From WGAB01 sp964406105 (GTDB taxonomy: Bacteria > Hydrothermota > Hydrothermia > WGAB01), in assembly GCA_964406105.1 (NCBI GenBank), contig CAYOQK010000012.1, positions 1 through 64,000 of the forward strand: DNA of 64,000 nucleotides, in the 5' to 3' direction. Shown one piece after another: positions 42,332 through 50,230 of this stretch. How positions within the stretch are numbered: the first letter of the stretch is position 1; each line of letters starts with the position of its first letter. The notes under the pieces are model-generated. The model searched no databases. It saw only the letters and a list, made by a program, of their open reading frames with translations, and had not been told where the DNA came from. A program made the translations under genes and the position numbers.

Positions 42332-42939
42332 GCCCCGATACCCTACCATCCTTTTGGACGCTCTACGCCCTCACCTTGGGCGGATTCCTCGTGGGGTCCC
42401 TGCCCTTCTCGGCCTGGATCGCCCGGTGGCGAGCAGGCGTGGACCTCCGCCGAGTGGGCGATGGCAACGTGGGAGCCCACAACTGCGGCCGAGCCGCTGG
42501 GCTCCTATGGGGGGTGATCTGCGCACTTCTGGACGGCTCCAAGGGCGCCCTGATCGGCTGGCTCACCCTTCAAAGCGCGCTGCCGCCCCCATTGCGATGG
42601 TGGCCCGGCGTGACAACCCTCTTCGGACACCAGTACCCCCTGTTCCTCCGGTTCCGGGGTGGCAAAGGCATCTCCACGGCCCTGGGGTTCCTGTTGATGC
42701 TCTACCCCACGGCCATTCTCAAGGCTCTGGCCGTGATCCTGCTGCTGTACGTGACCCTCCGCAACCTGGATCTCGCATTGACCGTGGGCTTGGCCTCCAT
42801 TGTGCTGCTTTGGCTGCCCACCTCCGGCGTACCCCGAGCCGACCTGCTGAGGGTCGCCGGATACCTCGCCCTTATCGGCCTGAAGAAACTCCTGGACCTT
42901 CCCTATGAACGGTGGGTCCGCGAGCAGTCTCGCCCCTGA
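42328..42939 (+). CDS. Divergent PlsY-family membrane protein
   Basis: A 203-residue polytopic protein related to PlsY. Motif 1 reads VGDGNVGAHNCGR in place of the usual GSGNIGATN, and motif 2 RFRGGKGISTALG is well kept. The C-terminal RHxxNIxRL motif is replaced by GLKKLLDLPYERW. It may be an acyltransferase with a different acceptor or a degenerated copy. The canonical PlsY is at 10724. It is translationally coupled to the macrodomain gene. Confidence 0.75.
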   Translation: MSPDTLPSFWTLYALTLGGFLVGSLPFSAWIARWRAGVDLRRVGDGNVGAHNCGRAAGLLWGVICALLDGSKGALIGWLTLQSALPPPLRWWPGVTTLFGHQYPLFLRFRGGKGISTALGFLLMLYPTAILKALAVILLLYVTLRNLDLALTVGLASIVLLWLPTSGVPRADLLRVAGYLALIGLKKLLDLPYERWVREQSRP

Positions 42940-43181
42940 TCCCTGCCTGGACCCCCACAGCCCCCAAGCCCCTGTTCCTCACCTAAGGCACCTCTACCGC
43001 TACGGCTCTCGCCCACCAGGGAATTTTCCCATCCTCGGAGCCTGTGGTCTGTTCCTCCACCGGCGCAGGGACGCCCCACGGCAGCGGGGAAGCCAGGAGA
43101 GCAGATACGAGGGACAGCACCTTTTCACTGCACCACGGGGTTCCGTCCCTAAACCCGCAGGACACACACTCGGAGGTTGGG
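42940..43181. other. Intergenic sequence without a recognisable gene
   Basis: The first half of the 520-base gap between plsY2 and fur shows no ORF with a ribosome site, no tRNA and no clear promoter. Short reading frames here lack start context and are probably chance. Confidence 0.5.
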
Positions 43182-43347
43182 TTTGTGCGGGTGAGTTTCC
43201 CTTAAACGTACACGGCACCCCGCACCAAAACGCCGGAGGGGCGCACCGGGATCCGTCGGGTCGTTTCTTTTAAACGTACACTTTCCGCAGGGGCACGTGA
43301 GGCATAAAGCAAGCCGATCCGTCGGGTCGTTTCCTTTAAACGTACAC
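43182..43347. repeat. Three-copy direct repeat upstream of fur-znuACB
   Basis: The core GTTTCYTTTAAACGTACAC ends at 43213 (with one mismatch), 43281 and 43347, spacings 68 and 66 bases. The second and third copies share 32 bases beginning GATCCGTCGGGTC (43250-43281, 43316-43347). The first and third copies share the following GGCACCCC. It lies 110-280 bases before the fur start. Confidence 0.85.
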
Positions 43348-43456
43348 GGCACCCCCCACTCCGGTGCCACGGTTTCCTCTGGCCTCCTCCATCCGCTTGC
43401 CCGTTCACCCGAGGGCCTGGCCCCTTGCACGGGCGGGTGTGGGGCTTCACAATTTT

Positions 43457-43475
43457 GATAATGAGTATCACTATC
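43457..43475. promoter_or_regulatory. Fur-box-like operator at the start of the fur gene
   Basis: GATAATGAGTATCACTATC matches the classic 19-base Fur box at 16 positions. It covers ATG 43461 and could cover a GATAAT -10 (43457-43462). This suggests autoregulation of the fur-znu operon. Confidence 0.7.
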
Positions 43476-43916
43476 AACCTCCAACACGTGCTGGAGCGCA
43501 TGCGAAGCCACGGCTGGCGGCCCACGCCCGCCCGGGAGGCTGTGGTGCGGGTGATGATGGGGACGGACCGGGCCCTGAGTGTGCATGAGGTGTACCGCAG
43601 AGCCGCTGATCACCACCCCCGTTTGGGCATGGCCACGGTGTACCGAACCTTGGAGATCCTGGAAACCCTGGGATTTGTCCGCAAGGTGCACACCGGGGAA
43701 TGTCATCGGTACTACCCCACGCCACCAGGGCATTACCACCCCCTGGTGTGCCTCCGTTGCTTTCGGGTGTTGAACTTTGAGGGCAACAACGAGTTGGCGC
43801 CTCTGAAGTCCCACCTGGAACAGCAAACCGGGTTCCACATCCAAGGGCACCTGTTGCAGTTCTTCGGCTACTGCCAAGAGTGTTGGCAAGATCTCCAAGC
43901 AGGAGGTGAGGGATGA
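43461..43916 (+). CDS. Fur-family metal-responsive repressor (Fur/Zur type)
   Basis: A 151-residue repressor. The winged helix includes HGWRPTPAREAVVRV and GMATVYRTLEILETLGFV. The dimerisation and metal part carries CHRYYPTPPGHYHPLVCLRC and CQECWQ, giving two CxxC pairs for structural zinc and regulatory His residues. Operon position ahead of znuACB suggests Zur or a manganese sensor, while the operator looks like a Fur box. ATG 43500 (MRSHGWRPTP, with GGAG upstream) is a good alternative start if the Fur box overlaps the promoter. Confidence 0.88.
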   Translation: MSITINLQHVLERMRSHGWRPTPAREAVVRVMMGTDRALSVHEVYRRAADHHPRLGMATVYRTLEILETLGFVRKVHTGECHRYYPTPPGHYHPLVCLRCFRVLNFEGNNELAPLKSHLEQQTGFHIQGHLLQFFGYCQECWQDLQAGGEG

Positions 43917-44791
43917 TCCGCAATCCTTGGGTGGCGGTCCTGCTGGGTGGACTGGTGCTCCTGGGGTGTCAGGAGTCGGGCCAAAAGAAGCCCCAGGGTA
44001 GGCTCCGGGTGGCGGTGAGCATCCTGCCCCTGAAGAGCCTGGTGGAACGCGTGGGCGACCATCGGGTTCAGGTGACGGTGCTGGTGCCTCCTGGGGCCAG
44101 TCCCCACACCTTTGAGCCCAGGCCGGAAGACGTGAAGGCCTTGGCCCAGGCTGATCTGGTGGTCTTTGTGGGTATGGGGTTAGAGGACCCCTGGGGTTAT
44201 CGCCTGGTGGAGAGTGCGGGAAAGGACCCGAGCCAGGTGGTGGAACTCGCCCGAGGCATCACGCCCACACCCGATTCCAACCCCCACGTATGGCTTTCCC
44301 CCAAAAACGGGCGGATCCTGGTGCAAAACCTGGTGGCAGCCCTCAGCCAACGCGACCCCGCCCATGCCCAGGAGTACCAAGCCCGGGGAGACACCCTGAT
44401 CCAAGCCCTGGACTCCCTGCACCAGGTGTACCTTCAGCGATTCTCCTCGTTGAAGCACCGAGCCTTCGTGGCAACCCACGCGGCATGGTCCTATTTGGCC
44501 CGGGACTACGGTTTGGAGCAGGTGGCGGTGCTTCAGAAGAAGCCCGGGGCCGAACCTTCGGCACGGCAGGTGGCGGAGATCGTGCGTTTGATGCGACAAC
44601 GGAACGTTCGGGTGGTGATCGTGGAACCCCAGCTGCCCGAGAAGGCAGCCCAAACCCTGGCCTCGGAAACCGGAGCCCAAGTGATCCGGCTGGATCCCTT
44701 GGGCGTGGCCACGGGCCATACCGACTACCTGGACCTGCTGGCCTACGACTTGGAAACCCTCTGGAAGGCACTGGAGCAAAGCGATGGCTGA
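43913..44791 (+). CDS. znuA: Metal ABC transporter substrate-binding lipoprotein (ZnuA-like)
   Basis: A 292-residue cluster A-I binding protein. The lipobox is VLLGC (Cys19). Metal ligands are expected in GASPHTFEP, NPHVWLSP and ATHAAWSYLA plus a C-terminal acidic residue. It lacks the long His-rich loop of many ZnuA proteins, so Zn2+ or Mn2+ both remain possible. It overlaps fur (ATGA) and znuC (8 bases). Confidence 0.88.
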   Translation: MIRNPWVAVLLGGLVLLGCQESGQKKPQGRLRVAVSILPLKSLVERVGDHRVQVTVLVPPGASPHTFEPRPEDVKALAQADLVVFVGMGLEDPWGYRLVESAGKDPSQVVELARGITPTPDSNPHVWLSPKNGRILVQNLVAALSQRDPAHAQEYQARGDTLIQALDSLHQVYLQRFSSLKHRAFVATHAAWSYLARDYGLEQVAVLQKKPGAEPSARQVAEIVRLMRQRNVRVVIVEPQLPEKAAQTLASETGAQVIRLDPLGVATGHTDYLDLLAYDLETLWKALEQSDG

Positions 44792-45605
44792 GGTGATCGT
44801 AGAGTTCCGCAACGTGGATTACCGGGTGGAAGGGCAGGAGATCCTTCGCCACATCACCTTTTCGGTGAAACGAGGAGAGTACTTGGCCATTCTGGGGCCC
44901 AACGGGGCAGGGAAGACCACCCTACTGCGCATTCTCCTGGGGTTGATCCGCCCCACCTCTGGCGAAGTGAGGGTGTTCGGCAAGCCCCCGTGGCGGCTCA
45001 GCCGAGCGGAACGCAGCCGCATCGGCTACGTTCCGCAGATCTCCGAGATTGACCTGGACTTTCCCATCCGGGTGTACGATGTGGTGATGATGGGGCGGTA
45101 CGGCCGTTTGGGGTATCTGCGGCGGCCAGGCAAGGCAGACCACGAAGCGGTGCGCCGTGCCCTGAGCCTGATGAAGATTGAATCCCTGGCCCATCGGCGG
45201 TTGCGGGCCCTCTCCGGTGGCCAGCGGCAACGGGTGTTCATCGCCCGGGCCCTGGCCTCGGAACCCGAGCTCCTGGTGCTGGACGAGCCCACCACCAGTT
45301 TGGATACGGCCATGGTGGAAGGCATGTACGAGCTGTTGGACCATCTCCAACAGGAATTGAACCTGACGGTGATCCTGGTGTCCCATGATGTAGGGGTGGT
45401 GGCCGAACGCGTGGATACAGTGGCCTGTTTGGCCGGCGAACTGGTCACCCACGGCCGGCCCTCGGAGGTCTTGGATCAGGCCACCCTGGAGTGTATGTAC
45501 GGGCGAGAAGCCTTGGTGTTTGGCCACAGCCCTATGCCCCACCTACTGGTGCCACCCCACGACCAAGAGAAACACCGGAAATCCAAGGACGAGCATCATG
45601 CTTGA
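44784..45605 (+). CDS. znuC: Metal ABC transporter ATPase (ZnuC-like)
   Basis: A 273-residue ATPase. Walker A is GPNGAGKTTLLR, the signature LSGGQRQRVFIARALA, Walker B LLVLDEPTTSLD, and the switch His is in VILVSHDVGVV. The segment IGYVPQISEIDLDFPI is typical of metal-importer ATPases. The C-terminal 40 residues are His-rich (HSPMPHLLVPPHDQEKHRK), possibly binding metal. It overlaps znuB by eight bases. Confidence 0.92.
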   Translation: MAEVIVEFRNVDYRVEGQEILRHITFSVKRGEYLAILGPNGAGKTTLLRILLGLIRPTSGEVRVFGKPPWRLSRAERSRIGYVPQISEIDLDFPIRVYDVVMMGRYGRLGYLRRPGKADHEAVRRALSLMKIESLAHRRLRALSGGQRQRVFIARALASEPELLVLDEPTTSLDTAMVEGMYELLDHLQQELNLTVILVSHDVGVVAERVDTVACLAGELVTHGRPSEVLDQATLECMYGREALVFGHSPMPHLLVPPHDQEKHRKSKDEHHA

Positions 45606-46401
45606 GGTGTTCCAGTACGGTTTCATGCAACGAGCACTCCTGGCGGCCGTGCTCATCGGTACGGTCACCGCCTTGATCGGCACCTATGTGGTGCTCCGGG
45701 GGTTGGCGTTCATCGGAGCAGGCATCGCCCATTCCAGCTTCGGCGGGGTGGCTCTGGGCCTGCTCCTTGGATGGAACCCGGTGTTCATGGCCGTGGTGTT
45801 CGCCTTGGCGGTGGGGGTCGCCATCGCGGGCATCTCGGAGAAGGGGAAACTCAAAGAGGACACAGCCATCGGCATCTTCTTCGCCAGCACCATGGCCTTT
45901 GGGGTGCTGCTCCTGGGCTTCATCCAGGGCTATACGTTGGACCTTTTCTCCTACCTCTTCGGGAACGTTTTGGCGGTGACCTCCGCAGACCTCTGGATCT
46001 CCGGAGGCATGGTGCTGACGGTATTGGGGGTGCTCTTCCTGTTGTACAAGGAGTTCCTGGCCCTGACCTTTGACCCCGAGTACGCCCGGGTTCAGGGGTT
46101 CTGGGTGTCCGGCTTGAACCTGTTGTTCGTTCTGTTGCTGGTGCTTACGGTGGTGCTCTCCCTCAAGGTGGTGGGGATCATCCTGGTGTCGGCTATGCTG
46201 GTGATCCCTGCAGCCACCGCTCAGCAACTGGCCCGCGATTTTCGGCAGATGCAGGGGCTGGCCGTGCTGTTTGGCCTGATCTCCAGCGTGGGAGGCATCT
46301 TCCTCTCGTACTGGTGGAACACCCCCTCCGGTGCCACCATCGTACTGCTGGCGGCGGCGCTCTTCTTCGTGGTATGGGGGATCCGAAGCCTCCGGTCGTA
46401 G
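45598..46401 (+). CDS. znuB: Metal ABC transporter permease (ZnuB-like)
   Basis: A 267-residue ABC-3 family permease with about eight helices. Landmarks are GTYVVLRGLAFIGAGIAHSSF, a KLKEDTAIGIFFASTMAFGV segment, FGNVLAVTSADLW and VGIILVSAMLVIPAATAQQ. The ATG at 45598 is within the end of znuC, ensuring coupled translation. It completes a four-gene metal-uptake operon. Confidence 0.92.
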   Translation: MLEVFQYGFMQRALLAAVLIGTVTALIGTYVVLRGLAFIGAGIAHSSFGGVALGLLLGWNPVFMAVVFALAVGVAIAGISEKGKLKEDTAIGIFFASTMAFGVLLLGFIQGYTLDLFSYLFGNVLAVTSADLWISGGMVLTVLGVLFLLYKEFLALTFDPEYARVQGFWVSGLNLLFVLLLVLTVVLSLKVVGIILVSAMLVIPAATAQQLARDFRQMQGLAVLFGLISSVGGIFLSYWWNTPSGATIVLLAAALFFVVWGIRSLRS

Positions 46402-46458
46402 GCCCGGATCAGCGGCCTGTTGGAAACCCTGTACTCTCAGGCTATTGCAAGCCAGGGG

Positions 46459-46464
46459 TATAAT
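46459..46464 (+). promoter_or_regulatory. -10 element of a probably leaderless dnaE promoter
   Basis: TATAAT ends six bases before the dnaE ATG (46471), so transcription should begin at or next to the start codon. No ribosome site lies between. The matching -35 region is poor. Confidence 0.55.
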
Positions 46465-46470
46465 TTCGCC

Positions 46471-49400
46471 ATGCCAGAGTTTGTCCACCTCCACGTACAC
46501 TCCGAGTATAGCCTGTTAGACGGCGTTTCACGGATCCCTGAGCTCGTGCAGCGGGTTGCCGACCTGGGGATGAAGGCCGTGGCCCTCACGGACCACGGAA
46601 ACCTCTTTGGTGCGGTGGAGTTTTACAAAGAGGCCACGGCCCGCGGCATCAAGCCCATCCTGGGCATGGAGGCTTACCTCGTAGGCGGCCGCATGAGCGA
46701 AAAACCTAAGGATGGCAAAGGCGGACGGTACTACCACCTCACCCTGCTGGCCCTCAACGACACCGGTTTCCGGAATCTGATGTACCTCAGCAGCCAAGCC
46801 TATCTGAAGGGGTTTTACTACAAGCCCCGCATTGACTTTGATCTGCTGCGGGACCACGCCGAGGGGCTGGTGGCCCTCTCCGGCTGTCTTAAAGGCCCCC
46901 TGGCCCAGAAGTTGCTGGAGGATAACCGTGATGAGGCCGAACGCCTGGCCCACGAACTCGCAGAGATCTTCGGCCGGGAGAACTTCTACATTGAACTCAT
47001 GGACTTGGGGGCCGAAGACCAGGAACGGGTGAACCCCGGTCTTGTGGAGATCGCCCAGCGCCTGGGGCTCAAACTGGTGGCCACCAACGACGTTCACTAC
47101 CTGATGCCTGAAGACCGAGAGGTGCAGGACGCCCTGTTGGCCATCCAAACCGGCACCCGGCTCAACGAGGACCGGGGACTCAACCTGGCTCACTTAGACC
47201 TCTACTTGCGGTCGCCCGAAGAGATGGCCGAACGGTTCCGGGCGTACCCCGAGGCCCTCAAAAACACCTTGGAAATCGCCGAGCGGGTGGAACTGGAACT
47301 CACGCTGGACAAAACCCGGGTGAAATTCCCCCGGTTTCCTCTGCCTGAAGGCTTCGCCGATGCCCACGCCTATCTGCAACACCTGGCCCAAGAGGGACTC
47401 AAGGCCCGAGTGGGCACCCCGGTGCCCCAAGCCTACCAGCAACGCCTGGAACACGAATTGACGGTGATCCGCAACATGGGGTTTTCCAGCTACTTCCTGA
47501 TCATCTGGGACATCGTCAGGAAAACACGGGAGATGGGGATTCCGGTGGGGCCCGGCCGCGGGTCGGCAGTGGGTTCCTTGGTACTCTACAGTTTGGGGGT
47601 CACTCAATTGGATCCCCTGAAGTACGGTTTGCTCTTTGAACGGTTTCTGAACCCGGAACGGGTGTCCCCCCCGGACGTGGACATTGACATCGCAGACATC
47701 GGGCGGGACCAGGTGATCGCCTATGTTCGCGAGAAGTACGGCCACGACAGTGTGGCCCAGATCATCACCTTCGGCCGGATGTTGCCCCGTTCCGCCATTC
47801 GCGACGTGGGCCGCGTGTTGGGGTTCCCGTATGCCGAGGTGGACCGCATCGCCAAACTCGTACCCTCCGATGCCAAAAGCCTACAGGAGGCCTTGGAGCG
47901 AGAACCTCAGCTGCAGAAACTCCTGGAGGATCCCAAGTATCACAAGCTCCGCCATCTGGCCCTGCGGCTGGAGGGCCACGTGCGGAACGTGTCTACCCAT
48001 GCAGCCGGTGTGGTGATCACCCCTGGCAAGATCTGGGATCACGTGCCCCTGTACAAGAGCCCGGACGGCACCGTGTCCACCCAGTTTGATATGAAATCCC
48101 TGGAGGATCTGGGGCTGTTGAAGGTGGATCTCTTGGGGCTCCGCACCCTCACCATCCTCCAGTGGTCTGAGGAACTGGTGCGGCGGAAACACCCGGACTT
48201 TGCCATTGAGAAGGTGCCCTTGGATGATCCCAAGACCTTTGAACTGCTAAGCCGCGGCAACACGTGGGGGGTGTTCCAATTGGAAAGCCGCGGGATGACC
48301 GAGCTGGTGCGGTCGGTGCAACCCTCCAACATTGAGGAGCTCATCGCCATCTTGGCCCTGTACCGCCCGGGTCCGCTGAAATCGGGGATGGTCACCCGCT
48401 ATGTCCGCCGAAAACACGGCCGTGAAAAGATTGACTATCTGCTGCCGGAACTGGAGCCCATCCTGCGAGAGACCTACGGCATCATCGTGTACCAAGAGCA
48501 GGTGATGAAGATCGCCGAAGAGGTGGCTGGTTTCAGCCTGGGCCAGGCAGACCTGCTGCGGCGGGCCATGGGCAAAAAGAAGATGGAGGTGATGCAGGAG
48601 CAGATCCAACGGTTCATTGAGGGGGCCGAGCAACGGGGGGTGCCACGGGAAAAGGCCCAGCAACTGATTGAATACATCATCCCCTTTGCCGAATACGGCT
48701 TCAACAAAAGTCACGCTGCCGGCTATGCGGTGATCTCCTACTGGACGGCCTACATGAAGGCCCACCACCTGGCCGAGTTCGCCACCGCCAACCTTTCGGC
48801 GGAAATGCACGCCAACGACAGCCAAAAGAAGATTGACAAACTCATCCGAGCCTTGCGACGGGAAGGCCTGCGGGTACAGCCTCCGGACATCAATGAGAGT
48901 GAGTACCATTTCCGTTTATTGGAAACCGGCGACATCCTGTTTGGCCTGGGGGCCATCAAGAGCGTGGGCAAAAGCGCCGTGGACGAGATCCTCAAGGTGC
49001 GGGCAATCCGACCCTTTGAGTCTTTTGAGGACTTTTTGAGCCGGGCACCTCGGCGGGCCGCCAACAAAAAAGTGGTGGAACAACTGATCAAGGCTGGAGC
49101 CTTTGATCGCCTGGAGCCCAACCGGGCGTACCTGCTGAAGAAGTTAGAGGATCGTAGCGGCGGCCGGGGCCTGCAGGTTTCCACACTTCCGGGCCTCTTT
49201 GGCTCGGGATCGGGGCCATCGCCCGCCATCTCCAAGCCTCCCTTTACCCTGCAGGATCGCCTCAAGATGGAAAAGGAGGCCTTGGGTTTCTACCTTACTG
49301 GCCATCCCCTGGATCCCTATCGCCCACTGCTCCAGGCCCTGGAGATCCAGAGCTCCGGAGACCTGGAGGAAACGGACCTGGAGCACGTGACCCTGGCAGG

Positions 49401-49887
49401 GGTGCTCGTGCGGGTGCAACGGAAGATGTCGCGCCAGAAACGTCCCTATACGGTGCTGGTTTTTGAGGACCTGGACGGGGAGTTTGAGGTGGTGGACTTC
49501 AACAACGGGAACGGGTCGGAACCCAAACCGGGCTTGGTGTACCTGCTGCAAGGCCGGCTTTCGGGCGATCAGGACACCAAGGGGGCCCGTATTCGGGTTC
49601 ATCACCTGGAACCCTTAGAGGTGGCTGTGTCGCGGCTGGCGCGGGGAGTGGTGCTGGAAATGGACTTGGAGCGGGTGGAGGAGTTGATCCCCAAGCTGCA
49701 AGCCCTGAGCGACCGCCATCGGGGCCGGTTGCCGGTGTTCTTCCATATCCCCGGTATGGGGACTTATGTGTCCCAGAATACCCGCTGGGCCCCCAGCATT
49801 TTCCTGATGCAGCAGCTGAAAGAAATCCTGGGAGAGGGCAAGTTTCGGCTGCTCTTGGACTTTCAACGGCTGTCGGCCCCAGCGTGA
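46471..49887 (+). CDS. dnaE: DNA polymerase III subunit alpha
   Basis: A 1138-residue replicative polymerase. The N-terminal PHP domain begins VHLHVHSEYSLLDGVSRIPE and has LTDHGNLFGAVEF. The catalytic acidic residues lie in PPDVDIDIADIGRD with GPGRGSAVGSLVLYSLGVT. A helix-hairpin-helix region and a C-terminal OB fold (VTLAGVLVRVQRKMSRQKRP) follow. The length fits DnaE1. The start at 46471 is where the PHP homology begins; upstream codons have no ribosome site. It is convergent with the suf operon. Confidence 0.95.
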   Translation: MPEFVHLHVHSEYSLLDGVSRIPELVQRVADLGMKAVALTDHGNLFGAVEFYKEATARGIKPILGMEAYLVGGRMSEKPKDGKGGRYYHLTLLALNDTGFRNLMYLSSQAYLKGFYYKPRIDFDLLRDHAEGLVALSGCLKGPLAQKLLEDNRDEAERLAHELAEIFGRENFYIELMDLGAEDQERVNPGLVEIAQRLGLKLVATNDVHYLMPEDREVQDALLAIQTGTRLNEDRGLNLAHLDLYLRSPEEMAERFRAYPEALKNTLEIAERVELELTLDKTRVKFPRFPLPEGFADAHAYLQHLAQEGLKARVGTPVPQAYQQRLEHELTVIRNMGFSSYFLIIWDIVRKTREMGIPVGPGRGSAVGSLVLYSLGVTQLDPLKYGLLFERFLNPERVSPPDVDIDIADIGRDQVIAYVREKYGHDSVAQIITFGRMLPRSAIRDVGRVLGFPYAEVDRIAKLVPSDAKSLQEALEREPQLQKLLEDPKYHKLRHLALRLEGHVRNVSTHAAGVVITPGKIWDHVPLYKSPDGTVSTQFDMKSLEDLGLLKVDLLGLRTLTILQWSEELVRRKHPDFAIEKVPLDDPKTFELLSRGNTWGVFQLESRGMTELVRSVQPSNIEELIAILALYRPGPLKSGMVTRYVRRKHGREKIDYLLPELEPILRETYGIIVYQEQVMKIAEEVAGFSLGQADLLRRAMGKKKMEVMQEQIQRFIEGAEQRGVPREKAQQLIEYIIPFAEYGFNKSHAAGYAVISYWTAYMKAHHLAEFATANLSAEMHANDSQKKIDKLIRALRREGLRVQPPDINESEYHFRLLETGDILFGLGAIKSVGKSAVDEILKVRAIRPFESFEDFLSRAPRRAANKKVVEQLIKAGAFDRLEPNRAYLLKKLEDRSGGRGLQVSTLPGLFGSGSGPSPAISKPPFTLQDRLKMEKEALGFYLTGHPLDPYRPLLQALEIQSSGDLEETDLEHVTLAGVLVRVQRKMSRQKRPYTVLVFEDLDGEFEVVDFNNGNGSEPKPGLVYLLQGRLSGDQDTKGARIRVHHLEPLEVAVSRLARGVVLEMDLERVEELIPKLQALSDRHRGRLPVFFHIPGMGTYVSQNTRWAPSIFLMQQLKEILGEGKFRLLLDFQRLSAPA

Positions 49888-49915
49888 TCCGCCGGTGGAA
49901 AGGGGGCAGTGGAGA

Positions 49916-50230
49916 CTACACTTCTACGAACACCTGCCCGTTCTCCACGATCACCGGAAATGTCCGCACAGGGGCCACTGCGGGCAGCGTGAGGGCGCGG
50001 CCAGTAGCCAGGTCAAACTTCGCTCCGTGCCAGGGGCATTTGACACAGCAATCGTCCACGATTTCTCCCTCGGACAAAGGGGCCTCTTGGTGGCTACACC
50101 GATCTTCCAAGGCATAGAACCGGCCCTTCACCCGGAACACGGCCACTTGGAGATCCTCGGACACCCGCACGGACCGGGCCGAGCCGTCCGGAAACTCCTG
50201 TACCGGTGCCACGGAGATGCGCATGCTCAT
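49916..50230 (-). CDS. Rieske-type [2Fe-2S] ferredoxin
   Basis: A 104-residue soluble Rieske protein. The cluster ligands are in RCSHQEAPLSEGE and VKCPWHGAKFDLATG (C-x-H ... C-x2-H). The rest is a compact beta fold like NirD or dioxygenase ferredoxins. It overlaps the SufD stop (ATGA), so it is part of the suf operon and may supply electrons to, or receive its cluster from, that machinery. The electron partner is unknown. Confidence 0.88.
   Translation of the reverse strand: MSMRISVAPVQEFPDGSARSVRVSEDLQVAVFRVKGRFYALEDRCSHQEAPLSEGEIVDDCCVKCPWHGAKFDLATGRALTLPAVAPVRTFPVIVENGQVFVEV

Noticed and set aside
43182..43347. CRISPR array (three repeats of about 32 bases with 34-36 base spacers)
   Set aside because: The first copy matches only over the 19-base core, two spacers share flanking GGCACCCC with repeats, and no cas gene is nearby. 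A regulatory or dispersed repeat fits better.
43149..43898. 249-residue minus-strand ORF across the fur upstream repeats
   Set aside because: It runs antisense through fur and its apparent VRLKETTRRI repeats come from the intergenic DNA repeat. No ribosome site or domain supports it.
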